Assembly: GCA_947258675.1 (NCBI GenBank)
Contig: CAMYJP010000070.1
Location: 1-10,677, forward strand
Direction of reading: 5' to 3'
DNA from: an uncultured Desulfobulbaceae bacterium
GTDB lineage: Bacteria > Desulfobacterota > Desulfobulbia > Desulfobulbales > BM004
DNA: 10,677 nt
Shown: piece by piece, positions 1 to 8,010 of the stretch
Numbering within the stretch: the first letter of the stretch is position 1
How the letters are laid out: each line of letters opens with the position of its first letter
The notes under the pieces: generated by a model
What the model was told of the DNA's origin: nothing
Databases searched by the model: none
The model's input: the letters and a program-made list of their open reading frames with translations, nothing else
Translations under genes and position numbers: made by a program

Positions 1-1
1 G

Positions 2-706
2 AACGGTTTTGAACTTACAAAAAATATACGCATTCATCATAAAAGAGATGAGATTTCCATCATAGGGTTATCTGACCAAGCAGATAGTTTTCTCTCTGCT
101 CAATTTATAAAATACGGCGCAAATGATTTTATCAATAAACCTTTTTTAAACGAGGAGTTTTACTGCCGAATTACCCAAGCCATTGAGACTATAGAGAATG
201 TTAAAAAAATCAAAGAACTTTCAAATAAGGATTACCTGACCGGGCTTTTCAACCGTCGCTTCTTCTTTGAGTCTGGCAATAAAATGTATGCAAGCGCTTA
301 CAGAAAACACATCACCATGAGCATTGCAATCCTTGATATAGATTATTTTAAAAATATTAATGATACCCATGGCCATGATTCAGGTGACGAAGTATTGAAA
401 AATCTAGGCAAACTTCTCGAAGACCGGTTCAGGACTACAGATATAGTTGCCAGAGTCGGTGGAGAGGAGTTCTGCATTCTGTTGGCAAATAATGATATAA
501 ATGAAACCTATGCCATTTTTGAAGATCTACGTAAAACTATCGAAGAATCAACAATCCAAATTGGTCAGGATGATATCAATTATACCGTCAGCATCGGGGT
601 TTGCACGAAGCTGATGGATTCTCTTGAAGAAATGATAAAGCAGGCCGATCTAATGTTATACAAGGCAAAGGAAGGCGGCAGAAACAGGATAGAAATTCTT
701 ACGTAA
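2..706 (+). CDS. Receiver-GGDEF response regulator, predicted diguanylate cyclase (5' end outside window)
   Basis: The frame is open from the left edge, so this is the C-terminal 234 residues of a longer protein; the ATG at 284 lies inside the GGDEF domain and is not the start. Residues 1-50 of the visible part are the second half of a receiver domain, beginning just after the expected phospho-Asp loop and including the conserved Lys-Pro (K46-P47). A short helical linker leads to a GGDEF domain opening with DYLTGLFNRR (from D77). The active-site loop reads GGEEF (residues 153-157), a catalytically competent variant, and an RxxD inhibitory site (R144-T-T-D147) sits exactly five residues upstream, so product inhibition by c-di-GMP is expected. 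The family makes c-di-GMP from two GTP in the cytoplasm when the receiver is phosphorylated. It ends 61 bp before cheA, same strand, so CheA is the probable phosphodonor (inference). PleD-like proteins often carry two receivers; whether this one does cannot be seen. Confidence 0.93.
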   Translation, partial: NGFELTKNIRIHHKRDEISIIGLSDQADSFLSAQFIKYGANDFINKPFLNEEFYCRITQAIETIENVKKIKELSNKDYLTGLFNRRFFFESGNKMYASAYRKHITMSIAILDIDYFKNINDTHGHDSGDEVLKNLGKLLEDRFRTTDIVARVGGEEFCILLANNDINETYAIFEDLRKTIEESTIQIGQDDINYTVSIGVCTKLMDSLEEMIKQADLMLYKAKEGGRNRIEILT

Positions 707-732
707 ATTTGCGAAAAAGGTTCTTTAAGTTT

Positions 733-751
733 TTACTAACTAATTACTAAC
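733..751 (+). repeat. Direct repeat TTACTAAC x2, 11-bp period, in the leader of cheA
   Basis: The octamer TTACTAAC occurs at 733-740 and again at 744-751, separated by TAA, so the copies are offset by about one helical turn. It lies in the 61-bp gap between the GGDEF gene and cheA, immediately upstream of the cheA ribosome binding site. A regulator half-site pair is conceivable, but in AT-rich DNA this can also be chance. Confidence 0.25.
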
Positions 752-755
752 AGTT

Positions 756-760
756 GAGGG
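756..760 (+). promoter_or_regulatory. Ribosome binding site of cheA (GAGGG)
   Basis: GAGGG lies 7 nt upstream of the ATG at 768, an optimal Shine-Dalgarno spacing. It supports the 768 start. It is one of only three clear Shine-Dalgarno sequences in the cluster; the first receptor gene, cheB and cheR lack comparable ones. Confidence 0.75.
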
Positions 761-767
761 AATTACC

Positions 768-3700
768 ATGCTATTTCAGGCTGATGAAGCCTTACAAATC
801 TACATCGACGAATCACTAGACCACCTTGCTGATTTTGAAAACGATTTATTGGCAATAGAAAAAAACAAGCATGACATTGATGAGAACCTTGTCAATAAAG
901 TTTTCAGAAGCGCTCATTCAATTAAAGGCGGTGCCGGCTTACTTGGATATATCAATATTAAAGAACTATCCCATAAAATCGAAAATATTTTAGGCATGAT
1001 ACGCAACAATGAATTAATGCCTAGCTCTGATATTATAAATGTTCTCCTTAAGGGAACTGACATACTGAAAGAACTGTTCAACAACATTACTGAAAGCAAT
1101 GGAATGAATATAGAGGAATGCCTCAATATTCTAACTTCAATCTCTGAAAATAAGATCGACGCAGAAGCACCTCCTGAATCAAATGATGTATCAAAAACCG
1201 TTTCCCTATCCCCAGCTGAATCATCTCCTCCAAGCGACAGCATAGGATCAGTTGACAAAGATGCATTACAAGTATATCTGGATGAATCCCATGAACATTT
1301 AGAAAATTTTGAACACGATCTTCTTGAAATTGAAAAACAGGGTATTGATGAAAATAAAGACCTAGTAAACAAAATTTTCAGAGGGGCTCACTCAATAAAG
1401 GGTGGTGCTGGATTCCTAGGTTTTAATAACATCAAGGAACTTGCACACAAAACAGAAAATATTCTCGGGCTTATTCGAACAAAGAAACTCAGTCCTACTA
1501 GTGAAGTTGTAAGCATTCTTTTAAAATCATCAGACCTTCTCAAATCCATGCTTACAAACATTCATGATAATAACAATGTGGACATATCCGAACAGCTGAA
1601 CGCCCTTGACTCCTGTACCGCACCTTCCGTTATTGACAGTGAAAATAAAAACAAACTTTCTGAACATGATGAAAAAGAACCAGAAAAAGACAGCTTAAAG
1701 GAACCTGTCGCTCCCACTCCCCCAGATAGTTTGGATGAGCAGGATAAACCCAAAATAGTAAAAGCAGCTCCTATTGTTCAAGAAACAGTTTCTTCTTCCT
1801 CAAATCTAGCTTCAAGTCTTCGAGTCCGTACAAACCTCCTTGATCTTCTTATGACCCTTGCCGGTGAAATGGTTTTAAGCAGGAACCAATTGCTTCAGGC
1901 TACTTCTTCAAAAGATATGCGAGCTATTGAAGTTGTCGGTCAGAGAGTTAACCACATTACTTCTGAACTGCAAGAAGCAATTATGCAAACCAGAATGCAG
2001 CCGGTAGCTAATGTTTTTAATAAATTCCCAAGGTTGGTGCGTGATATTGCCAGAGAGGTTGGTAAAGATGTTGCTCTTATAATCGAAGGAAAAGGAGTTG
2101 AACTTGATAAAACGATTATAGAAGCTATTAATGACCCCCTCATACATCTCATTCGGAATTCAATTGATCACGGCATAGAATTCGCTGATGAAAGAATAAA
2201 AAAAGGGAAACCTGCTCAAGGAAAAATTATCTTAAAGGCATCACATGAGGCTGGACATGTTTTCCTTGAAGTCAAGGATGATGGAGCAGGTCTAGATAGC
2301 AGCAAGTTCGCCAGGAAGGCTTTGAATCTTGGTTTGATCGAAGAAGAACAACTGCGAATGATGTCTAAAAAAGACAAGTTCAATCTAATACTCTTACCTG
2401 GATTTTCCACAGCAGAGGAAATTACAGATGTTTCCGGACGCGGTGTTGGCATGGATGTGGTTAAGACCAATTTTGATAAATTAGGCGGCCAGATTGATAT
2501 TAACTCCATTCTTGACGAGGGAACCACAATACGTATTAAGCTTCCTTTGACGCTGGCAATTATCTCAAGTCAGATTGTTATTAATTCGGGTCAACGTTTT
2601 GCAGTTCCACAGGTTAATATTTTAGAACTTCTGAGAATACCTGCTGACCAGGTTAAACACAGAATTGAAAAGGTAGGCGATGCCGAAGTAGTGAGGCTCC
2701 GCGGCAACCTGCTTCCTTTAGTGAAATTGTCCGCTGTTCTTGGAATTGATCAATATTACATAGACCCGGGCAGTGGTCTTCCACAACCAAACCGACGAAA
2801 TAATATCGCTGATCGAAGATCAAAAAATACTTCATTGCACAAAGAAATTGAAATTAAAATTAAAGAATCAATTCATTCAGAAGATCGAAATTTATCCGAC
2901 AGGCGTTACCGATCATCAAGTGCCCTTAATATTGTCATAGTAAATACCGGCATGCTTAAATATGGTCTTGTTGTTGATGAATTACATGATTCTGAAGAAA
3001 TTGTTGTCAAGCCCCTTGGAAGACATCTTAACAATTGTAATATATATGCCGGGGCTACAATAATGGGTGATGGGCTTGTTGCTTTGATCCTTGATATTAC
3101 GAATATAGCCAGATCTGCTGGCTTAACATCCGTTGATGGCTCTGATAGAGCACATGATGTTGCCAAAGAGTCTGAAGAGTCTGCTCACTCCAAAAATGAA
3201 AAACAAGCTTTACTTATCTTTAAAAGCGCTGCAGATGAACAATTTGCTGTTCCACTTAACCAGGTCCTGCGTATAGAAAAAATCAAAAAATCAGCTATTG
3301 AAATTATAGGTGAGAGAAGAGTAATGCAATATAGAGGCGGCACACTACCGCTGTTCAGTATAGATGAGGCATCTCAGGTAAAACCACTCGCAGACTGCTC
3401 AGACTATCTCGTACTTATTTTCACTCTTGCCGGCCAGGAAGTTGGATTATTGGCAACGCCTCCGGTAAATGCTATTGAATTCGTTCTGAACATAGATGAC
3501 AAGACAAACAGGCAGATTGGAATACTTGGCTCATGTATAATTGATAATAACATTACACTTTTTGCCAACGTATATGACATTTATCACAAAATTAATCCTG
3601 AATGGTTTGCCAACCGCCCTTCCCTTAAAACAAAAGATGGACATGGATTAACTATTCTTACTGCTGAGGACTCTAACTTTTTCAGAAGCCAGATAAAACA

Positions 3701-4028
3701 ATTTCTAGAAGATGAAGGCTACAATGTTATAGAGGCAGAGGATGGCATGGTTGCATTAAACATTCTCCAAGAACGTTCATCAGAAATTTCTTTGGTCGTA
3801 ACGGATATTGAAATGCCGAATCTGGATGGTTTTGGCCTAGCAAAGGCCATAAAAAATGATAACCTTCTATCACATTTACCCATTGTAGCTTTAACTACCT
3901 TGGCAGGAGAAAAAGATGTGGCATTGGGCAAACAGGTTGGAATTGATTCCTACTTGGTTAAACTCGATAAAGAAAATCTTCTGGAAACAATTCATTCACA
4001 TCTCAGCAATACTATTTATCCAAATTGA
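768..4028 (+). CDS. cheA: Hybrid chemosensory histidine kinase CheA with tandem HPt, two CheW-like domains and a receiver
   Basis: Cytoplasmic kinase that autophosphorylates under receptor control. At 1086 residues it is far longer than a classical CheA (about 650). Domains in order: HPt1 1-105 with phospho-His H50 in AHSIKGGAG; HPt2 161-263 with H208 in the same motif; an acidic, Pro/Ser-rich linker 264-345 where a P2 CheY-binding domain would be, but none is recognisable; P3 dimerisation about 352-415; P4 ATPase about 416-592 with N box NSIDHG (N464), DDGAG (504-508) and GRGVGMD (557-563); P5 CheW-like about 593-785, interrupted near 673-720 by a charged insertion with two DRR motifs; a second CheW-like domain about 810-945; and a C-terminal receiver about 960-1080 with D968, phospho-Asp D1013 in VVTDIEMP and K1065. 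The receiver has Lys-Leu instead of Lys-Pro. All kinase motifs look intact. It heads the run of receptor, cheW, cheB and cheR genes. Phosphoryl acceptors are probably its own receiver, CheB and the upstream GGDEF regulator (inference). Confidence 0.96.
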   Translation: MLFQADEALQIYIDESLDHLADFENDLLAIEKNKHDIDENLVNKVFRSAHSIKGGAGLLGYINIKELSHKIENILGMIRNNELMPSSDIINVLLKGTDILKELFNNITESNGMNIEECLNILTSISENKIDAEAPPESNDVSKTVSLSPAESSPPSDSIGSVDKDALQVYLDESHEHLENFEHDLLEIEKQGIDENKDLVNKIFRGAHSIKGGAGFLGFNNIKELAHKTENILGLIRTKKLSPTSEVVSILLKSSDLLKSMLTNIHDNNNVDISEQLNALDSCTAPSVIDSENKNKLSEHDEKEPEKDSLKEPVAPTPPDSLDEQDKPKIVKAAPIVQETVSSSSNLASSLRVRTNLLDLLMTLAGEMVLSRNQLLQATSSKDMRAIEVVGQRVNHITSELQEAIMQTRMQPVANVFNKFPRLVRDIAREVGKDVALIIEGKGVELDKTIIEAINDPLIHLIRNSIDHGIEFADERIKKGKPAQGKIILKASHEAGHVFLEVKDDGAGLDSSKFARKALNLGLIEEEQLRMMSKKDKFNLILLPGFSTAEEITDVSGRGVGMDVVKTNFDKLGGQIDINSILDEGTTIRIKLPLTLAIISSQIVINSGQRFAVPQVNILELLRIPADQVKHRIEKVGDAEVVRLRGNLLPLVKLSAVLGIDQYYIDPGSGLPQPNRRNNIADRRSKNTSLHKEIEIKIKESIHSEDRNLSDRRYRSSSALNIVIVNTGMLKYGLVVDELHDSEEIVVKPLGRHLNNCNIYAGATIMGDGLVALILDITNIARSAGLTSVDGSDRAHDVAKESEESAHSKNEKQALLIFKSAADEQFAVPLNQVLRIEKIKKSAIEIIGERRVMQYRGGTLPLFSIDEASQVKPLADCSDYLVLIFTLAGQEVGLLATPPVNAIEFVLNIDDKTNRQIGILGSCIIDNNITLFANVYDIYHKINPEWFANRPSLKTKDGHGLTILTAEDSNFFRSQIKQFLEDEGYNVIEAEDGMVALNILQERSSEISLVVTDIEMPNLDGFGLAKAIKNDNLLSHLPIVALTTLAGEKDVALGKQVGIDSYLVKLDKENLLETIHSHLSNTIYPN
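783..1550 (+). repeat. Internal tandem duplication encoding the two HPt domains of CheA
   Basis: Residues 6-103 (783-1076) and 164-261 (1257-1550) of CheA are homologous copies at a constant offset of 158 residues (474 nt). Across residues 8-79 versus 166-237 I count 49 of 72 identities with no gap, including the block LVNK.FR.AHSIKGGAG. The intervening 60 residues differ from the linker after the second copy. The divergence rules out an assembly artefact and points to an old in-gene duplication with both phospho-histidines kept. Confidence 0.88.
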
Positions 4029-4088
4029 TGGAGTATATTTTCCTCTTTAAAACAAATAATTAGGCTACATAAGATTGTTAAATAAACA

Positions 4089-6230
4089 ATGACGCGATTT
4101 CGAAAGCACTTGCATATCAAAAGCATTAAAACCAAGCTCCTATTCGCAGTCGGAATTTTAAGTTCTATCCTAATGCTTATTAATATATCCTTTCAATATT
4201 ATGGAGAGAAAAAATCTCTGTACCATGAAACAGAGGTTGCTCTTGAATTGAGGTATCAATTTATTCTTCATTTATTAAATGATTCTACAGATAACTTATC
4301 AGCAATGGCCACGCTGATGGCAAGCTCCGCTGAAGTTCAAAAAAACATGTTTGAAGGTCACCCCAAAGAACTAAAAAATACAGCTCAACATCTTTACACA
4401 GCCAGCAATCAGGATATGTCAATAAGTCAGCTTAATTTCTATTCTGTTTCTGACTCATTACTTCTGAGCCTCCAAGTAATACCACAAAATGACAACCATC
4501 ACCTATCGGAGGGAAAGGTTGATTTACCTCCTAGAAATAAACCCAAAACTGGACTTAATACGACTGGGTCCCACTTAGCGATCAGCGGAGTTGCTCCTAT
4601 TGCTTATGAAGGAAAACCAACTGGATTGATTGAAGTTATTTCTGAAGTAAGGCCCTCGTTTTTAAAAAGTATTAAAACTTCGCAAGAATTTCATACTTCA
4701 ATAATTATTCCTAACGGTGAAGAATATCTTTGTTTGGAAACAGGGCAATGCCTTCACTCAACTCCTGACAAATATCCATTTTTGACAAAAGTATTTGAAA
4801 AAGGGGAAACAGAAATTATACATTTTTCTCATGAAGGTTCTAAACATTTTTCCTGGTTAGGACCTCTTAAAGATCAGGCTGATACTACAATAGCCGTTGT
4901 TGCAATAAGCAGAAAACTTGACCCTCTAATTTGGGACCTTACACAGGGTCTTTTGAAATCAATACTCATGGGCATAGCAACCGTTATTCTCTTGCTTTTC
5001 ACCATATATTATTTAATCGAAAAACTTATAAATGTTCCGATAATAGAATTAGTTGAAGTTTTCAAAAAAGCAGGGGAAGGAGACCTAACCCAACGTGCAA
5101 ACACACAAACAGTTAATTGTTCAGCAATTACCGGCTGTGAGCAAAAAAAGTGTGTAATGTACAACAGAAAAGGTCACTGCTGGGAAGAAGCCGGATCCCT
5201 TGCCTTTGATATTCAATGCCCTAAAATAAAAAATGGGGTTTATCAATCATGTACTGAATGTGAAAGTGTCTACCAACAAGTGTTCTCCAATGAAATAAAC
5301 CAGCTTTCGAATTATTTTAATTCATTTATGATAAAGTTTGAGGCCATTATTAATAATATCTATGGCCATAATAAAATTCTTGCCAAATCTTCGATAAATC
5401 TTGCTGCAATATCTCAAGAAATGTCATCGACTGTGGAACAGACAGCCTATAAAACAAAAAATGTTACTCAAGAAGCTGAAGAAATGAGCCTGACAATGGA
5501 ATCAACCGCTACTGCCACTGAAATTGCTTCCGACAACGTAAAATCTGCTGCAGCCTCTGTCAGGCAAATAACCAATGATATCCAACAAGTTGCAAATAAT
5601 CTTGAAAAGGCCAGGAATATAGCGGGTGAAGCGGTGCAAAGCGCAGATACAGTATCCGAAACCGTCGGGAAACTTGGGGATTCAGCAGAAGAGATTGATG
5701 CGGTTACAGAAACTATTAATGAAATTTCGGAACAGACCAAACTTCTTGCTTTGAATTCAACAATTGAAGCAGCAAGAGCGGGAGAAGCGGGTAAAGGATT
5801 TGCTGTTGTGGCAAATGAAATCAAAAACCTTGCTCGACAAACCGCCGATGCAACCAATGATATCAAAAATAAAATAATTGGTATTCAGCAGTCAACTGAC
5901 GGAACTGTCAGTCAAATTGATCAAATATCCAAAATAATTAATTCAATGAATGAAATTGTTACAAATGTCGCAATCAGAGTTGAAGAACAATCATCTATAA
6001 CAATGGACATTGCCGAGAATGTAGATAGTGCATCCAATGGAATCCAGGACATCACAAACAATATTTCTCAGCATTCCAAAGTGGCAACTGTTGTTACAAA
6101 AAATTTTGCTGATGTAAACCTTGCTACCAATGAAATGACTAACAGCAGCATACAGGTGAGAACTAATGCTGAAAATTTATCTCGTATGGTAGAAGAGCTC
6201 GATCAAATAATTGATCAATTTAAGCGTTAG
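4089..6230 (+). CDS. Membrane chemoreceptor (MCP) with Cache-like periplasmic domain and Cys-rich HAMP insertion
   Basis: 713-residue methyl-accepting chemotaxis protein. The start is the first ATG after an in-frame stop at 4083; it has no good Shine-Dalgarno. TM1 lies about 17-37 after a basic N-terminus and TM2 about 290-312. The roughly 250-residue periplasmic part has features recalling double-Cache sensors ([19 protein letters not shown]), so a small ligand is likely but not identifiable; it also holds C215 and C221. HAMP helix 1 ([18 protein letters not shown]) starts about 317. Then comes a seven-Cys segment (C344, C350, C355, C364, C377, C388, C391), followed by HAMP helix 2 ([14 protein letters not shown]). 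The signalling hairpin runs to the C-terminus with its tip at 545-578 ([19 protein letters not shown]). K551 stands where Tsr has the trimer-contact residue N376. There is no C-terminal CheR-binding pentapeptide. It lies between cheA and cheW, so it is very probably a native input of this pathway. Confidence 0.94.
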   Translation: MTRFRKHLHIKSIKTKLLFAVGILSSILMLINISFQYYGEKKSLYHETEVALELRYQFILHLLNDSTDNLSAMATLMASSAEVQKNMFEGHPKELKNTAQHLYTASNQDMSISQLNFYSVSDSLLLSLQVIPQNDNHHLSEGKVDLPPRNKPKTGLNTTGSHLAISGVAPIAYEGKPTGLIEVISEVRPSFLKSIKTSQEFHTSIIIPNGEEYLCLETGQCLHSTPDKYPFLTKVFEKGETEIIHFSHEGSKHFSWLGPLKDQADTTIAVVAISRKLDPLIWDLTQGLLKSILMGIATVILLLFTIYYLIEKLINVPIIELVEVFKKAGEGDLTQRANTQTVNCSAITGCEQKKCVMYNRKGHCWEEAGSLAFDIQCPKIKNGVYQSCTECESVYQQVFSNEINQLSNYFNSFMIKFEAIINNIYGHNKILAKSSINLAAISQEMSSTVEQTAYKTKNVTQEAEEMSLTMESTATATEIASDNVKSAAASVRQITNDIQQVANNLEKARNIAGEAVQSADTVSETVGKLGDSAEEIDAVTETINEISEQTKLLALNSTIEAARAGEAGKGFAVVANEIKNLARQTADATNDIKNKIIGIQQSTDGTVSQIDQISKIINSMNEIVTNVAIRVEEQSSITMDIAENVDSASNGIQDITNNISQHSKVATVVTKNFADVNLATNEMTNSSIQVRTNAENLSRMVEELDQIIDQFKR
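5118..5274 (+). other. Seven-cysteine module inside the HAMP domain of the first MCP
   Basis: Encodes residues 344-395 with spacing C-x5-C-x4-C-x8-C-x12-C-x10-C-x2-C, including CW at 364-365 and a closing CTEC (388-391). It sits between HAMP helix 1 and helix 2, on the cytoplasmic side just below TM2, in place of the usual short connector. From memory it resembles Cys-rich HAMP-adjacent segments of other Desulfobacterota sensors, of the type C..C....C..Y.....CW..AG...C..C..C.VY. Metal, Fe-S or redox sensing is inferred from the cysteines alone; no ligand is shown. Confidence 0.75.
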
Positions 6231-6233
6231 GAG
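6229..6233 (+). promoter_or_regulatory. Ribosome binding site of cheW (AGGAG) overlapping the upstream stop codon
   Basis: AGGAG shares its first two bases with the TAG stop of the receptor gene (6228-6230) and lies 11 nt before the cheW ATG at 6245. The spacing is somewhat long. The overlap with the stop suggests translational coupling between receptor and adaptor. Confidence 0.6.
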
Positions 6234-6244
6234 AAAACATTTCT

Positions 6245-6703
6245 ATGAATTACCAAACAGATTTTGCAAAAGCTATACAGCCCATCGAACTGATAACATT
6301 TTATGTCGGGAACACACTCTGCGGGCTTGATATTTCTAAAATCCAAGGAATAAATAAACTTTTTAATATTACTCCTGTTTCTTTAGCTCCTGATTACATC
6401 AAAGGTCTTCTAAATCTAAGGGGACAGATCATTACTATTATCGATCTCGGCAAAAGACTTGGACTAAATTACTCAGAGGTTAGCTGCGATAGCCGAGGGA
6501 TAATCATTGACCAAGATCAGGAGCTTATTGGACTTCAGGTCGATAAAATTCAGGATGTAGTACTTACTGATATAAATAATTTAGAGCCTCCTCCTGCCAA
6601 TATTGGTGAATTGCAAAGTATCTATTTTGAAAATGTCTTTAAGGCCGAGGATAGGCTCATTGGTATTCTTGATCTTAAAGAAGTTCTCAAAACAACAGAA
6701 TAA
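6245..6703 (+). CDS. cheW: Chemotaxis adaptor protein CheW
   Basis: A single CheW/SH3-like fold of 152 residues, about the usual length for CheW. It shows the family hallmark at the middle of the domain (GLLNLRGQIITIIDLGKRLG), preceded by FYVGNTLCGLDISKIQGI and followed by LIGLQVDKIQDVV and a C-terminal DRLIGILDLKEVL. No enzyme motif is present. The protein bridges receptor hairpin tips to the P5 domain of CheA in the cytoplasmic array. It begins 14 bp after the first receptor gene. It is the only free CheW in the window, but CheA itself contains two more CheW-like domains, so array contacts may be shared among three such folds (inference). Confidence 0.95.
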   Translation: MNYQTDFAKAIQPIELITFYVGNTLCGLDISKIQGINKLFNITPVSLAPDYIKGLLNLRGQIITIIDLGKRLGLNYSEVSCDSRGIIIDQDQELIGLQVDKIQDVVLTDINNLEPPPANIGELQSIYFENVFKAEDRLIGILDLKEVLKTTE

Positions 6704-6790
6704 GTAATCGCTAAAAAGCAACAGCATACTGATATTTTCAAACTTTATAATTCACTCTAGCAATATCAACAAACGCATGGGCAATATAAT

Positions 6791-7909
6791 ATGAAAGAAG
6801 GCGACACTTTACGTGTGCTCATTGTTGATGACACAATATTCTATCGCAAAGTTGTGCGAGAAATTGTGGAGCAATTACCTAATGTTCAACTGGCAGGTGT
6901 GGCACCAAACGGTAAATTAGCTGTTAAAAAAATTTCTACCCTAAAACCTCACCTATTAATCCTTGATATAGAAATGCCAGAAATGAATGGACTCGAAGTC
7001 CTAGAATATTTAGCCAAGAATTCGCCCGAAGTTGGAGCTGTAATGTTCAGTTCACATACTCAAAAAGGCAGTGAAATGACCATTAAGGCCCTGGAATTGG
7101 GAGCATTTGATTTTATTCCAAAACCTCAAGAGGGATCTTTAGAAGAGAATCAAATGGAAGTCAAAAAATTACTGGTTCCAATACTTGATTCATATTCAAG
7201 GCATCGAAAAATTCACTCTCTTTATAACCATATTAACCAGCCGGGAACAACTGTTGCCAAACAATCATATTCTACCGCTGGTGATCGTATAGAGCAAACA
7301 GGGAATAAAAAAGCGAAATGTCAGAAATCAAAAATTGTTGCAATCGGTGTTTCTACCGGTGGACCAAATGCTCTTTCCCATTTGGTGCAGCAAATTCCTC
7401 ATGATTTGGGTGTACCTATCGTAATAGTTCAACACATGCCGCCTAATTTCACCAATGAATTGGCCAAAAGACTAGATTCAAAATGTTCTATGCATGTTAA
7501 AGAAGCTGCTGATAATGAACCTATTCTCCCAAATACAATTTATATTGCGCCAGGCGGTAAACAAATGAAATTAATGAACGGACTCCGCGGCAAACCTACA
7601 TTTATAAAAATTACAGACGATTTCCCTGAAAACGGCTGCAAGCCATCAGTTGATTATCTGTTTAGGTCAATTGCAGAAATATATCCAAATTGCGCCACCG
7701 GAGTCATCATGACTGGCATGGGCAGAGACGGTACCCTCGGGTTAAAATTAATGAAGCGGCAAGGCGCTACAATTATAGCCCAAGATAAAGATACCTGTAT
7801 CGTCTATGGCATGCCAAAAGTGGCTATTGATGCCGGAATTGTCGATTTCATTGAACCACTTGATAAACTTGCCGAGACAATGTGTTCCACAGTACGACGT
7901 ATCAACTGA
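6791..7909 (+). CDS. cheB: Chemoreceptor glutamate methylesterase/deamidase CheB
   Basis: 372 residues, near the usual length of about 350. The N-terminal receiver (about 7-125) carries the acidic pair D13-D14, phospho-Asp D59 in LILDIEMPEMNG, and K111-P112. A polar linker of about 55 residues (about 126-180) leads to the methylesterase domain, where the catalytic triad is complete: S188 in GVSTGGPNAL, H215 in VQHMPPNFT and D313 in MTGMGRDG. Phosphorylation by CheA relieves receiver inhibition; the enzyme then hydrolyses methyl-glutamates on receptors and may deamidate glutamines. It follows cheW after 87 bp, on the same strand, with no recognisable Shine-Dalgarno. An ATG at 6777 is out of frame, so 6791 is kept as start; KEGDTLRVLIVDD places the first strand of the receiver correctly. 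Confidence 0.96.
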   Translation: MKEGDTLRVLIVDDTIFYRKVVREIVEQLPNVQLAGVAPNGKLAVKKISTLKPHLLILDIEMPEMNGLEVLEYLAKNSPEVGAVMFSSHTQKGSEMTIKALELGAFDFIPKPQEGSLEENQMEVKKLLVPILDSYSRHRKIHSLYNHINQPGTTVAKQSYSTAGDRIEQTGNKKAKCQKSKIVAIGVSTGGPNALSHLVQQIPHDLGVPIVIVQHMPPNFTNELAKRLDSKCSMHVKEAADNEPILPNTIYIAPGGKQMKLMNGLRGKPTFIKITDDFPENGCKPSVDYLFRSIAEIYPNCATGVIMTGMGRDGTLGLKLMKRQGATIIAQDKDTCIVYGMPKVAIDAGIVDFIEPLDKLAETMCSTVRRIN

Positions 7910-8010
7910 TTAATTAAACGATAAACCGAGACATCATGCTTCAATCACTCACTGCTCCTATTATAACATTATAAACAAATCAAGCTACTTAACGAAGAAA
8001 AGTTAAGATA

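Noticed and set aside
284..706. ATG at 284 as the start of a short GGDEF protein
   Set aside because: The same frame is open to the window edge and encodes the DYLTGLFNRR start of the GGDEF domain and half a receiver; starting at 284 would remove essential parts of the domain.
914..1372. Open minus-strand frame of 152 codons opposite the HPt region of cheA
   Set aside because: It is antisense to strongly conserved HPt coding sequence, its peptide is low-complexity Ser-rich, and it has no independent gene signals.
5468..5866. Open minus-strand frame opposite the first MCP hairpin, and a similar plus-strand one (9232-9603) opposite the second MCP
   Set aside because: Both are mirror images of the Ala/Glu-rich receptor hairpin; their mutual resemblance comes from the conserved sense strand, not from a gene family.
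6746..6751. Perfect TATAAT hexamer in the cheW-cheB gap as a promoter -10 element
   Set aside because: No -35-like hexamer at 16-18 bp and no extended -10; such hexamers are frequent in this AT-rich DNA.
7940..7967. TTCAAT ... TATAAC in the cheB-cheR gap as a sigma70 promoter
   Set aside because: The -35 matches only three of six consensus positions; too weak to call without transcript data.
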